A DNA stretch of 16,533 nucleotides from JAKAFX01 sp043196285 (GTDB lineage Archaea; Thermoplasmatota; Thermoplasmata; Thermoplasmatales; Thermoplasmataceae). A model generated the notes under the pieces. The model saw only the letters and a program-made list of their open reading frames with translations. It was not told the DNA's origin and searched no databases. The stretch lies in assembly GCA_043196285.1 (NCBI GenBank), contig JBBYJL010000026.1, forward strand, positions 1 through 16,533, read 5' to 3'. Below, one piece after another: positions 1 through 7,974 of the stretch. A program made the translations under genes and the position numbers. Every line of letters starts with the position of its first letter. Within the stretch, counting starts at the first letter, position 1.

Positions 1-687
1 AATCCGGGAAATATTCCTTAGCGCCGGATATGTATGAGGGATACATATCCATGGTGATGTTCTCTATTCCTGCAGTATCAAGGAAGGGATGTGTCATGAT
101 GAATTTTCCAAACACATCGCTTTCCTTACAGTCCTCGATGTGTATTATCCTGCTGTTTTTGATGTCGTAAAAGAGTATGACATACACATGATGTTTCTCC
201 ACGGAGAATTCGTCTATTCCAGGCACCTTCAGATCAGAAAGATCCTGATCCTTTCTTGCATCCTCAACATAGTGTTTCACGATTATCCACACAGAATCCT
301 CATTGATTCCCATTATACGGGAATAAGCGGAGACCGGCATATCACTGCCGATATCCACAATCATTGCCTCAAAGTGCAATGAGAAACCCTATCCCTTGCG
401 AGCCCATGGAAGATCAACGGTCTTCTTTCCATGCTCATTGCATTTTATTCTTAGATCCTAGCATGCACATATGTAGGGTACTGGAATACATTCAGGTGTC
501 TCCATGTGCGTTCCTCGGTGTCATGGACTCCGTATGGTATTCCACAGACAGGACATGGGAATTTAGATCCCATTGGAAAATCTATGAAGATATCAACCCT
601 CTTTTCCTTATGATCAAACTTGATCTCCTTGATGATCCACGGTTCCTCCAGACCTGGAAGTCTCCCGAACAGTTCTTCCGAATTCAT
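1..687 (-). pseudogene. ISL3-family transposase, 5' part, frameshifted and interrupted
   Basis: Reading leftward from the ATG at 687, an open stretch of 78 codons encodes the N-terminal zinc-binding segment typical of ISL3 transposases (CPVCG, then a WRHLN segment before HARI). It hits a stop at 451-453. The protein continues in another frame (RIKCNEHG, the second half of the zinc site). A 1-base deletion near 454 would explain the shift. That frame contains an in-frame TAG at 389-391 and then stays open to the window edge. It includes the family's GIDEF block (Asp codon 212-214) and an ITMDMYPSY block (Asp codon 47-49), which I take as the first two acidic residues of the DDE catalytic triad. 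The rest of the gene lies outside the window. Two independent lesions make this an inactive copy. The family assignment is from motif recognition. Confidence 0.85.
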
Positions 688-714
688 ATAATGTAAATGA
701 ATGAGGGTTATTAT

Positions 715-740
715 TTACCCCCAAAGAGTTCAAGAGAACC
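715..740 (-). repeat. probable terminal inverted repeat of the ISL3-type element
   Basis: Read on the minus strand from 740, the sequence starts GGTTCTCTTGAACTCTTTGG and continues with a G/T-rich run about 30-50 nt before the transposase ATG. ISL3 elements commonly have ends beginning GG(C/T)TCTTT. The partner end is outside the window, so the boundary and any 8-bp target duplication cannot be confirmed here. Confidence 0.4.
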
Positions 741-763
741 ATAAAATATAATGGTAAATTGTC

Positions 764-1561
764 TCAGGGTTTCGTAGGCAAACCTTGATCGGATTTAGTT
801 TTCTCAAGTTTGTTCTTTATTTTTCCAAATCCTACGTAAAGCAATATTGCCCCGATATAATTAATGAAAAGGAAGACGATGCTTCCCGCTGTAACAAGGC
901 CCGTATTGTAAATGGAACCAACACGATAAAGCCCAATTATTAGCATTATCAGGCCAATGATCAGTATGATCGCGCCTATTAAAACAAATGCTGAGAATGC
1001 TAACAATATCGAGAGTACGCTTGAGAGTATAACGTGGACAGTACCCGACACTCCTATCGACAGCAAGTATCCTATAAAAACAAAAAGTCCGACAATAATG
1101 AGAGCCACTCCGATCAACAGGAGCATGGAACCTGTTTTTCCTGTTGACAGTCTGCGGTTAACAGTTTCCAGTTCTGAGAACCCATGATAAACAAAGTACA
1201 TGGAGACCACAAAAAGGACGAGAGTAATACTTGAAGTAAGAAAGTCAACAAAAATAGGGAATCCATAGATCACAAGATTGGAGGAACCTGAAGAAGCTGA
1301 GATTGGAACACTGGAGTCTGATCCGAGCACGGAGAATAGCCCCAAGGATGAGGCATATGTTCCATTGATGATGGCAACTCCTATCCCAACCAGTCCAGAT
1401 ATAATAACAATCAGCATTCCAATTCTTAGGCTCGATATGCCATCTATCTCCGCATCCAAATTCCCTGCGTTAATACTTGAAGCGAGGGGATGGCCACAAA
1501 CAGCACAAATGCTGGCAGTATCAGGGTTTTGGTAAGCACAATTGGGGCATTCTTTGACCAT
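764..1561 (-). CDS. zinc-ribbon multi-pass membrane protein (DUF973-like)
   Basis: The 265-residue product begins with a zinc ribbon: Cys5-x2-Cys8 and Cys19-x2-Cys22. A short hydrophilic linker leads to about five or six hydrophobic segments (roughly 46-68, 98-130, 145-170, 175-222 and 225-250) and ends in a short basic tail. The stretch around residues 115-150 (a YFVYHGFSEL-like turn followed by a charged loop, then a G-rich helix) resembles the archaeal DUF973 membrane proteins known from Sulfolobales and Thermoplasmatales, whose function is unknown. The ATG start is supported by a TATA box centred about 26 nt upstream (leaderless). It stands alone between an IS remnant and an MFS gene, so context gives no function. 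The zinc ribbon and membrane topology are visible; the DUF973 link is a judgement. Confidence 0.75.
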   Translation of the reverse strand: MVKECPNCAYQNPDTASICAVCGHPLASSINAGNLDAEIDGISSLRIGMLIVIISGLVGIGVAIINGTYASSLGLFSVLGSDSSVPISASSGSSNLVIYGFPIFVDFLTSSITLVLFVVSMYFVYHGFSELETVNRRLSTGKTGSMLLLIGVALIIVGLFVFIGYLLSIGVSGTVHVILSSVLSILLAFSAFVLIGAIILIIGLIMLIIGLYRVGSIYNTGLVTAGSIVFLFINYIGAILLYVGFGKIKNKLEKTKSDQGLPTKP

Positions 1562-1579
1562 TTACAATAAATACCCGGA

Positions 1580-1592
1580 AGAATATAAATTA
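1580..1592 (-). promoter_or_regulatory. TATA box of the zinc-ribbon membrane protein gene
   Basis: The minus strand reads ATTTATATTC here, centred about 26 nt before the ATG at 1561. That spacing is the archaeal distance from TATA box to transcription start, so the mRNA is predicted to be leaderless. Confidence 0.55.
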
Positions 1593-1666
1593 TAGTATGC
1601 AGAGTGAAGAAAGATTAGTTCGGGATATTCCCTTTAGAGGAATGTGAATTACTTGGAGAAGAGCCC

Positions 1667-1801
1667 ATGAGTAATCTGTTAATGGAACATATGAAATTCA
1701 GATCAGATAATATTAACACGAATAATCGAGTAATGTTCATTACAGAACCTGCCGGTACAGTCCACGGATCCATATTACTGCAACTAGAAATGAATGCGTG
1801 A
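1667..1801 (+). CDS. possible small ORF or gene relic, 44 codons, unrecognised
   Basis: In the 267-base gap between the zinc-ribbon gene and the MFS gene there is a 44-codon ORF starting ATG at 1667. A GGAG ribosome-binding-like element lies 8 nt before it (1655-1658). The frame is open upstream to a TAG at 1616-1618. The product is mainly polar, with a central ITEPAGTVHGS segment, and I recognise no family. It could be a small protein, a decayed gene end or chance. Nothing else in the gap is evident apart from the promoters at both ends. Confidence 0.2.
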   Translation: MSNLLMEHMKFRSDNINTNNRVMFITEPAGTVHGSILLQLEMNA

Positions 1802-1813
1802 TAAAGTCAATAA

Positions 1814-1823
1814 TTCATAAATA
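1814..1823 (+). promoter_or_regulatory. TATA-like element before the MFS gene
   Basis: TTCATAAATA lies only about 11 nt before the ATG at 1829 but about 32 nt before an in-frame ATG at 1850. If this is the functional box, translation may begin at residue 8 (1850) of the longer reading. Confidence 0.3.
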
Positions 1824-1828
1824 CCCGA

Positions 1829-3085
1829 ATGAAATATGAGCCGCTTTTAATGAGAACCAGGATAAGAGGGTATCATCCTTCCATAATTACTATTGGGTTT
1901 GCAGACTTCATTAGGGGATTTACACGATATCCATTATGGATATTGGTATCAATTTATCTCCTTTCAGCAAGGCATTTCAATTATATTGATATCGGGCTTG
2001 TATTTCTTGCGCAGTCAATATTTACAGTTCCATTTTCAATATATGGCGGTAGAATTTCTGATATTAGAGGTAGACGGGAACTCGCAATAATTATGCCAGC
2101 AATACTTTCCATTTCATATATGTTATTTTTCTTGGTGATTTATTTCAATCTTTCTCTCGTTATAATAACCGTGATGATGGTGGATATCAGTATCCTCAGT
2201 ACAGTTCAGTATAACATTAACAATTCCATACTTACAGATCTGTCGAGCGAGACGCAGAGGCTAAACTCATTCAGTCTAGTCAGGGTGCTAAGCAACGCAG
2301 GCATAGGTGTAGGACTCATGTTCTCAGGACTGATATCTATCCTGAACCCGGCCTATTTTTTCCTTGCACCCGTTTTTGGATCGATTGTGGAGGTTGTAAT
2401 ATACTATAAGTATGTGCCAGAATCTCTTCCAGTTCAAAAGGATAAAACTGCAAGAACAGTCATGAAATTCTCATTCAGTAAAGACCGGTTGCTGATAGTG
2501 GTCTCACTGGTCATGGCATTTTCGTCATTAATGGCAGGGATGTTTGAGAGTCCTATCACACCACTGTATCTGACAAGCAGGTTCAGCTATTCGGAGTTCC
2601 AGATCACAATCCTCTATGCGGTGAATACCTTGGTAGTCATACTATTTCAGTTCAAGATAAACAGGCTGAGCAGAAGGATAGGTGAAATACCTACATATTC
2701 ACTCGGGCTTGTTCTATACGCGGCTGCCTACCTCATTTTTGGAGTTGTTGGTATATTCCCAATCCTCATTATGATTGTCACGATGCTTACTTTTGGAGAG
2801 AATATGACTTCGCAGTTTTCACAAGTCTTTATATCAAGGATAGCTCCAGAGAACAGGCGTGGAGAATATTTCGGTTACAGTTCCGCAGTCTTCAGCTTCA
2901 TCTATCCATTCACTCCGCTGGTAGGTACATTGATATTGCAGTCATTCAACTTCAGTCCACTGCTTGTATGGGGGACAATTTCAGGATTATGCCTTATGAT
3001 GGCGATGATTTCACTGTCCTTAAGAAAGATGATTCCCGATCTAAGGAATTCCAATTCATATAAATATTCTGAGAAGGAAGATTAA
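1829..3085 (+). CDS. major facilitator superfamily transporter
   Basis: The 418-residue integral membrane protein has the length and the roughly 12 hydrophobic segments of MFS permeases. The loop between helices 2 and 3 carries the MFS motif A: Gly74, Asp78, Gly81, Arg82, Arg83 (GGRISDIRGRR). A polar, lysine-rich loop around residues 200-215 separates the two six-helix halves. A second, degenerate motif A-like loop with consecutive arginines follows helix 8 (LSRRIG). The substrate cannot be read from the sequence; drug/proton antiporters and metabolite exporters share this pattern. It is monocistronic: the left neighbour is divergent and the right flank is debris. The N-terminus is uncertain between 1829 and 1850. 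The last 20 residues are hydrophilic and probably cytoplasmic. Confidence 0.88.
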   Translation: MKYEPLLMRTRIRGYHPSIITIGFADFIRGFTRYPLWILVSIYLLSARHFNYIDIGLVFLAQSIFTVPFSIYGGRISDIRGRRELAIIMPAILSISYMLFFLVIYFNLSLVIITVMMVDISILSTVQYNINNSILTDLSSETQRLNSFSLVRVLSNAGIGVGLMFSGLISILNPAYFFLAPVFGSIVEVVIYYKYVPESLPVQKDKTARTVMKFSFSKDRLLIVVSLVMAFSSLMAGMFESPITPLYLTSRFSYSEFQITILYAVNTLVVILFQFKINRLSRRIGEIPTYSLGLVLYAAAYLIFGVVGIFPILIMIVTMLTFGENMTSQFSQVFISRIAPENRRGEYFGYSSAVFSFIYPFTPLVGTLILQSFNFSPLLVWGTISGLCLMMAMISLSLRKMIPDLRNSNSYKYSEKED

Positions 3086-3251
3086 ATTTTTACCAGAGCA
3101 TGAAGTGATTCATTGAAAAAGTTCTTTCTTCACAACCGCTCATCACCATCACTCCTCAACTCACGGAACATCATCTTCCTATGGAATTCGATCCAGATAC
3201 TGTTCTGGTTGTGGACGCAGATCATAATAGAATCAACTTCTCTTAACAGTA

Positions 3252-3404
3252 TTAATCTTTAGCGGTTTTCATCAGCATCCTATTTATACATTTGTGCGTG
3301 TGTTCCGGAAGAATATTCATGCGAAGGACCCTGGCAATTCTCCCATCAGTTTTTACCTCAAGAAACCCAACCATTCCTCGATTGAAATAAAGTCCCTGAA
3401 ATAT
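3252..3404 (-). pseudogene. GNAT acetyltransferase relic (acetyl-CoA-binding motif region only)
   Basis: Between a TAG at 3405-3407 and a TAA at 3252-3254 the minus strand encodes about 50 residues. They include VGFLEVKTDGRIARVLRMNI, followed by LPEHTHKCINRMLMKTAKD. This has the shape of beta-4 plus motif A of GNAT N-acetyltransferases, where one expects R/Q-x-x-G-x-G/A (for example HRGKGIGRML). Here the two key glycines of the pyrophosphate loop are replaced (Cys and Asn) and the domain stops right after helix 3. An internal ATG at 3374 could still give a 40-residue peptide, but the missing glycines and missing flanks argue for a dead fragment. The family assignment is an inference from pattern. 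Confidence 0.4.
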
Positions 3405-3484
3405 CTATCTTTATAAATCCACATCTTCCTCGAGAGGTCTGTTCGAACATCCGTAAATTTACAAGGGATCAATTTATTGAATTT

Positions 3485-3505
3485 AAAAAGTGAAAAATTA
3501 AAAAA
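3485..3505 (-). terminator. T-tract terminator of iorAB
   Basis: Immediately after the iorB stop the minus strand has three consecutive T-runs (complement of A-tracts at 3500-3505, 3493-3497 and 3485-3489). Such runs end transcription in archaea. Confidence 0.5.
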
Positions 3506-3509
3506 CAGT

Positions 3510-4124
3510 TCAGTGTGCTATTTGGAGTTTAGAATCTGATTCATTTAACTCAGCCATTCCAAGTCTCATAGCCCTAATGTTTATCTCCAGAAGCTTTCCG
3601 CTGAACCTCTCGGCCAATGCGTCTATCACGTTTTTCTCATCAACTGGCATTATTCCCAGGGAAAGTGCAGCGCCTATAATAACTACGTTTGCAGACCTGA
3701 AAGATCCTGCCTTTTTTCCAATATCCACTGCGTCTATCTCAAAAATTTTTGGATTACCTGGAACCATGGCGATCAGTTTTGTCATATCAGGGTATTCTTC
3801 ATCCTTCATGCTGACCGAAATAGGCGTCATTTTTTCCCTGTTCATTATTACCTTCGCATTAGCATTGATACTGTTAAGAACACGGAAAGTCTCTACTGGT
3901 TCAAATCCAAGAAGAAGATCAAATCCTGCCCGTGGTGAAATTGGGCCGTAAACTTCACCTATCCTTACCTCAACACTCACAGATCCTCCGCGCTGTGAGA
4001 GCCCATGGATTTCAGACATAACCACGTTCAGACCAGCCTTAATGGCTGCTTCTGAAATAAGTGTTCCCGCTGTAATAACCCCCTGACCTCCCACGCCTGC
4101 GATTATTATATTGAACGGCTTCAT
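3510..4124 (-). CDS. iorB: indolepyruvate ferredoxin oxidoreductase, beta subunit
   Basis: This is the small subunit of the cytoplasmic enzyme that oxidatively decarboxylates aryl-2-oxo acids (from Trp, Phe and Tyr transamination) to aryl-acyl-CoA with reduction of ferredoxin. I start it at the ATG at 4124, giving 204 residues, because this ATG overlaps the iorA stop in an ATGA quartet and follows a good GAGGTGA ribosome binding site. A longer reading from 4181 would run inside iorA. The N-terminus shows the glycine-rich GVGGQG loop (residues 10-15) and the SQRGGSV segment (43-49) typical of the gamma/beta-type domain of 2-oxoacid:ferredoxin oxidoreductases. The length is normal for IorB. The overlap implies translational coupling, as expected for a stoichiometric complex. 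Confidence 0.93.
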   Translation of the reverse strand: MKPFNIIIAGVGGQGVITAGTLISEAAIKAGLNVVMSEIHGLSQRGGSVSVEVRIGEVYGPISPRAGFDLLLGFEPVETFRVLNSINANAKVIMNREKMTPISVSMKDEEYPDMTKLIAMVPGNPKIFEIDAVDIGKKAGSFRSANVVIIGAALSLGIMPVDEKNVIDALAERFSGKLLEINIRAMRLGMAELNESDSKLQIAH

Positions 4125-5992
4125 TGTCTCACCTCTATGGCCTGGAACGGGCATACATAAGGTTCTGCACACACTCCACAACCATCACAGAGGTTAGCAT
4201 CAATCTTTATCTCCCTATTTTCTATGAACAGCGCAGGACATGAGAAGTTCTCGACACAGTTCATGCATTTTCCGCACTTGTCCTGATCAACTGTATAGGT
4301 CAGAATCTTTCCTGATTTCTGCATTTCTTTATCTCTGAGTATAGCACATTCCCTGCGCGATATTATCACTGAAACTGAATCTTCCTTGAGTGCACTGGTT
4401 ATCGCTTTCAGTGACTCCTTGAGGTCATATGGATCAACCACCTGTACATTCTTGACGCCAAGACTTCTTACAATATCCTCAATGGCAATGGAAGGGAGTT
4501 CTTCACCGAGCGAATTGAATTTCTCACCCGGGTTGGGCTGCTGTCCTGTCATTGCAGTAGTGCCATTGTCAAGTACCATAACGAGAATGTTCAGTTTGTT
4601 ATGGACCGCATTTATTAGGGGGGGTATTCCAGAGTGGAAAAAGGTTGAGTCACCAATAAATGCAACAACTTTCTGTTTTGTGGACATTGCAAAGCCGTTC
4701 GCCATGCCTATGGACGATCCCATTGATATCATAGTGTCAGCCTCCTCATAGGGATCGTATACACCAAGGGAATAGCAACCTATATCTGACGCGAATATTG
4801 TATCCGGTTTGTTCATCATCTTTACAGCTCTCTTTACAGCGTAATATGCGGCCCTGTGAGGGCATCCGGGGCAAAGAACAGGAGGCCTGGGAGGAAGATC
4901 AAGCTTTCCCTTTGGGATATCCTGTACGGTAAAACCTATTATCTTTGAGAGAGAATTAGCAACAGTGTCCGGTGTAAACTCATGACTTTCGCTGAAAAAT
5001 CCATCCAGCTTACCGTAAATCCTTGAATCAAGACCGTGCATTTGTGCAAGAGTACGTATTTTGTATTCCAGATACGGATCGAGTTCCTCCACGATTATTA
5101 TGTTCCTGTGATTGGTTATAAAATCCCCAATAATCTTCTCTGGAATGGGATTTGTGAACCCAAGTTTCAATATGTCTGAATCAAGTGCGTATTCAGTCAC
5201 AACGTCCATTACGGAGTTATATGCGGCACCGGATGTAATAATGCCATATTTTCCATTTCCATTATGTTCGATTCTGTTCATCTGGGATCTGTCAGCCTCT
5301 TCTTTCAACCTGTGAATTTTCTCTATCAACTTTTCTTTGAGCGTATATGAATTAGAAGGAAGACAAACAAATTTATGAACATCCTTCACAAAAACTCCGG
5401 TATCAGCTAGATCTTTCTTTACTTCTCCCAGTTTCACAAGCCCACGCATGTGACTGACCCTTGTGGTTGTCCTGAACAGTACAGGCAATTGGAATTTTTC
5501 TGAGAGATCAAATGCCTGTAAAAGGAAATCCTTAGCTTCCTGTGGATTGGATGGTTCAATCATAGGCACGTGTGCAAGATCTGCATAGTGTCTGTTATCC
5601 TGTTCATTCTGGGAAGAGTACATGGAAGGGTCATCTGCAGTCATCACGACCATCCCTGCCCTCACTCCAGTGTAGGCCGTGCTCATAAATGGATCAGAAG
5701 CGACATTCAGTCCTACATGTTTCATGAATACCATCGATCTCAGTCCAGAAATTGATGCAGCGAATGCTGTTTCAATGGCTACTTTCTCATTCACCGAGAA
5801 CTGGAACTTCATTCCGAATTTTTTAGAGATGAGTGATAATGTATCTCCCACTTCGCTGGAAGGGGTTCCAGGATATGTTGTTGCAATCTTAACTCCTGCT
5901 TCCACAGCTCCCCTTGCAATAGCTTCATTACTCAAAAGAAAAAGAATGGTTTCCTCACTGCTATCAAGCATAAGATCATTCAGTTTAACCAT
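4121..5992 (-). CDS. iorA: indolepyruvate ferredoxin oxidoreductase, alpha subunit
   Basis: At 623 residues this is full length for IorA. It has the N-terminal pyrimidine-binding domain with YPGTPSSE (40-47) and NEKVAIE (68-74). The central CPGCPHR motif is near residue 374. The thiamine-pyrophosphate/Mg region starts at GDSTFFHSG near 447 and ends with a LDNGTTAMTG segment. The C-terminal ferredoxin-like domain (about 570-620) has two clusters of the form C-x2-C-x2-C-x5-CP, holding two 4Fe-4S centres. Together with IorB it makes aryl-acetyl-CoA species in peptide fermentation. The start at 5992 is the longest; TATA-like AT-rich boxes at about 6003-6011 and 6017-6026 leave an in-frame ATG at 5971 (residue 8) as an alternative. 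It forms a two-gene operon with iorB. Confidence 0.95.
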   Translation of the reverse strand: MVKLNDLMLDSSEETILFLLSNEAIARGAVEAGVKIATTYPGTPSSEVGDTLSLISKKFGMKFQFSVNEKVAIETAFAASISGLRSMVFMKHVGLNVASDPFMSTAYTGVRAGMVVMTADDPSMYSSQNEQDNRHYADLAHVPMIEPSNPQEAKDFLLQAFDLSEKFQLPVLFRTTTRVSHMRGLVKLGEVKKDLADTGVFVKDVHKFVCLPSNSYTLKEKLIEKIHRLKEEADRSQMNRIEHNGNGKYGIITSGAAYNSVMDVVTEYALDSDILKLGFTNPIPEKIIGDFITNHRNIIIVEELDPYLEYKIRTLAQMHGLDSRIYGKLDGFFSESHEFTPDTVANSLSKIIGFTVQDIPKGKLDLPPRPPVLCPGCPHRAAYYAVKRAVKMMNKPDTIFASDIGCYSLGVYDPYEEADTMISMGSSIGMANGFAMSTKQKVVAFIGDSTFFHSGIPPLINAVHNKLNILVMVLDNGTTAMTGQQPNPGEKFNSLGEELPSIAIEDIVRSLGVKNVQVVDPYDLKESLKAITSALKEDSVSVIISRRECAILRDKEMQKSGKILTYTVDQDKCGKCMNCVENFSCPALFIENREIKIDANLCDGCGVCAEPYVCPFQAIEVRQ

Positions 5993-6079
5993 ATGGTATC
6001 AAAATATAATCCAGCATTAGTATTATTACTTCGTACCTTACATCTCAGGTCAATGATAGTTATTATCACGCTTTATTAA

Positions 6080-6092
6080 TTATAAAAAATAG
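6080..6092 (-). terminator. T-run terminator after the ABC importer operon
   Basis: The minus strand reads ATTTTTTATA just past the ATPase stop (complement of A6 at 6084-6089). The 121-base gap 5993-6113 otherwise holds the iorA promoter. Confidence 0.4.
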
Positions 6093-6113
6093 TCCATCCA
6101 CATGCATAAAATT

Positions 6114-6908
6114 TCATTCAGAATTGCGTAATAACTTAGTAGCCACTTCGGGATACTTATCCTCTGTAAACATGAAGTCGGACGGGACAAACCTTGGTCC
6201 TTCCGGGGAGTCATAGCGGGAAAATGGGATGCCGTATGTTTTTTGCAAGGTTTTCTCGTTCACGATCTCTCCAGGGTTCCCCGATGCAACCATGGTGCCA
6301 TTCTTCATCAGTATGGCACTGTCGCACAGATTCCAGATCATGTTGATATCGTGCATTGTAACAATTACAATTTTATTCTCTTTTTTTAGTGCTTTGATTA
6401 TCCTGAAAATTTTCATGGACTTGTCAACATCCAGAAAAGAAAACGGTTCATCCATCAGACAAATCTCAGCATCCTGGTATATCATGGCCGCAAGCATCAC
6501 CAGTCTCTTTTCTCCACCGCTGATCTGCGAGAACGATCTCTTAAAGAGATATTCTACATCCAGTTTTCTGAGGGATTCCATCACCCCTTCCAGTGGTCTA
6601 TCCGTGAAATAACCTGCTGTCCTTATCACATCATTCACAGTAAAACTGAAAGGATTTGGGGTCTCCTGAGAAAGCATGGATATGATTTTGGGTCTTTCAC
6701 TCTGCTGGTAGGAAGCAATATCAATACCATTAAATCTTACATTTCCCTCTTCCTGCTTCAGTATCCCGGCAATGACTCTCAAGAGTGTGCTTTTGCCGGA
6801 TCCGTTTGGCCCAACTATTCCCACTACTGTACCTTTTTTAGCAGAAAAGGAAATGTCCTGAAGCCTGAAAATTCCTCTGGTGTATGAAACTCCACTGATC
6901 TCAAGCAT
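6114..6908 (-). CDS. ABC importer ATP-binding protein (BtuD/FecE type)
   Basis: The 264-residue ATPase hydrolyses ATP on the cytoplasmic face to drive the adjacent permease. All motifs are present in order: Walker A GPNGSGKST (33-41), Q-loop Gln81, signature SGGEK (130-134), Walker B ICLMDE (149-154) followed by the D-loop FLD, and the switch His186 in TMHD. The arrangement and length match the ATPases of type II importers for siderophores, heme and cobamides. The ATG lies 8 bases inside the end of the permease gene, so the two are translationally coupled. It is the last gene of the binding protein-permease-ATPase operon. The C-terminal 40 residues past the nucleotide-binding core are a short extension also seen in this family. 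Confidence 0.93.
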   Translation of the reverse strand: MLEISGVSYTRGIFRLQDISFSAKKGTVVGIVGPNGSGKSTLLRVIAGILKQEEGNVRFNGIDIASYQQSERPKIISMLSQETPNPFSFTVNDVIRTAGYFTDRPLEGVMESLRKLDVEYLFKRSFSQISGGEKRLVMLAAMIYQDAEICLMDEPFSFLDVDKSMKIFRIIKALKKENKIVIVTMHDINMIWNLCDSAILMKNGTMVASGNPGEIVNEKTLQKTYGIPFSRYDSPEGPRFVPSDFMFTEDKYPEVATKLLRNSE

Positions 6909-7974
6909 CGTATGACCCCTTTGACAGCCTCGAAAGAAGCAGCATGAAGAATGGTACTCCGATAAGGCTGGTAACTATCCCAATGGGTATCACCTCTCCT
7001 GATATGAATGCGTGTGCTGCATCCTCTGAAAGAATCAGGAATATGCCTCCAATGATTGCAGATGTTGGTATCACGATCCTGTTAGTTCCACCATAAATCA
7101 GCCTGCAAACGTGCGGTACAACAAGGCCAACAAATCCTATAAGTCCTGAAACAGCTACGCAGGCAGAAACACCGAATGCTATTACGCTAATTAGAAGTAT
7201 CTTGGTGAACTCAACGTTGACGCCTACCGTGTGTGCATATTCCTCACCCAGCTGTATAGCATCAAGTTCACGAGAATAGATCACTGACACAAATATTGCA
7301 AGAACATTCACCATAGTTATAATGCTGAGTTCAGTCCAGGTGATCTGCTGCAGCGATCCCATCAGCCAGAAGAAGACATCACCCTGGAGCCTGACATTTG
7401 AAAAGACCATGAATGCCACAAGAGCTGATACAAAAAGCGAAACAGCTATCCCCATTAATAATAAATAAATAATTGGGACCTTGCCGTGCCTGAACGACAT
7501 AAAATAGACAAGGTAGACCACCACTAGTGAGAATATGAACGCCATAAGATCAATTGAATAAATCCCGAGAACATCTATTCCGAGAACAATCGTTGCCACA
7601 GCACCGAAAGCCGCACCGCTGGATATTCCTATTACATAAGGTTCAGTTATGGGATTCTTGAAAATGGACTGGATCACAGCACCTCCAACGCCCAGTGACG
7701 ATCCAATGACAAGTGCGGCGAAAATCTGCGGTTCCCTGAGAAGAACCACGATCTCATACTGTACAGAGGTGTAATGAAAATGAAACATTCCGCCTAAAAT
7801 GGGGAACTGTGACATCACTATTTCCAGCACAGTATAGAAGGGAATCCTGACAGATCCGACAAAAAATGAAGCAAGAATTACAAAGATCAGGGCTACAAGT
7901 GACACCACAATCTTCGTTCTTGTTCCTACCGCGATGTCGTGTCCGAATCTCACATATTTGAACATTGCATTCAC
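6901..7974 (-). CDS. ABC importer permease, FecCD/BtuC family
   Basis: The 357-residue protein has about ten membrane helices and the FecCD signatures. One is a GSSLGVGGAVIQSIFKNPIT-type block, followed by EPYVIGISSGAAFG (residues about 92-125). Another is a C-terminal VSGLIGFVGLVVPHVCRLI block with a downstream EDAAH turn. A homodimer would form the translocation path for a siderophore, heme or cobamide. The start codon is GTG at 7974 and shares a GTGA quartet with the stop of the upstream binding-protein gene; an internal ATG at 7965 is an alternative. The 3' end overlaps the ATPase gene by 8 bases. No gene nearby identifies the substrate. Iron chelates or cobamides are both plausible. Confidence 0.92.
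   Translation of the reverse strand: MNAMFKYVRFGHDIAVGTRTKIVVSLVALIFVILASFFVGSVRIPFYTVLEIVMSQFPILGGMFHFHYTSVQYEIVVLLREPQIFAALVIGSSLGVGGAVIQSIFKNPITEPYVIGISSGAAFGAVATIVLGIDVLGIYSIDLMAFIFSLVVVYLVYFMSFRHGKVPIIYLLLMGIAVSLFVSALVAFMVFSNVRLQGDVFFWLMGSLQQITWTELSIITMVNVLAIFVSVIYSRELDAIQLGEEYAHTVGVNVEFTKILLISVIAFGVSACVAVSGLIGFVGLVVPHVCRLIYGGTNRIVIPTSAIIGGIFLILSEDAAHAFISGEVIPIGIVTSLIGVPFFMLLLSRLSKGSYDA

Larger units (their letters stand above)
3086..3509. other. 424-base region without an intact gene
   Basis: Two short, broken open stretches are visible on opposite strands. On the plus strand, 3104-3262 encodes about 52 residues with an aromatic/hydrophobic core (NSRNIIFLWNSIQILFWLW) loosely like the C-terminal helix of IS4-type transposases. 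On the minus strand, 3252-3404 looks like a GNAT acetyltransferase fragment (listed separately). A T-run just after the MFS stop (3088-3092) may end that transcript. Poly-A tracts at 3485-3505 serve the opposite strand. I read the region as decayed genes. Confidence 0.5.

Noticed and set aside
89..696. Two plus-strand ORFs at 89-382 and 364-696
   Set aside because: They are antisense to the ISL3 transposase remnant, whose minus-strand translation carries recognisable motifs.
957..1535. Plus-strand ORFs opposite the zinc-ribbon membrane protein
   Set aside because: They are shadows of a gene with clear Cys motifs, membrane segments and a promoter on the minus strand.
4121..4181. Longer iorB start at 4181
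   Set aside because: The extra 19 residues come from the out-of-frame ferredoxin domain of iorA; the ATG at 4124 has a ribosome binding site, an ATGA overlap and the family N-terminus.
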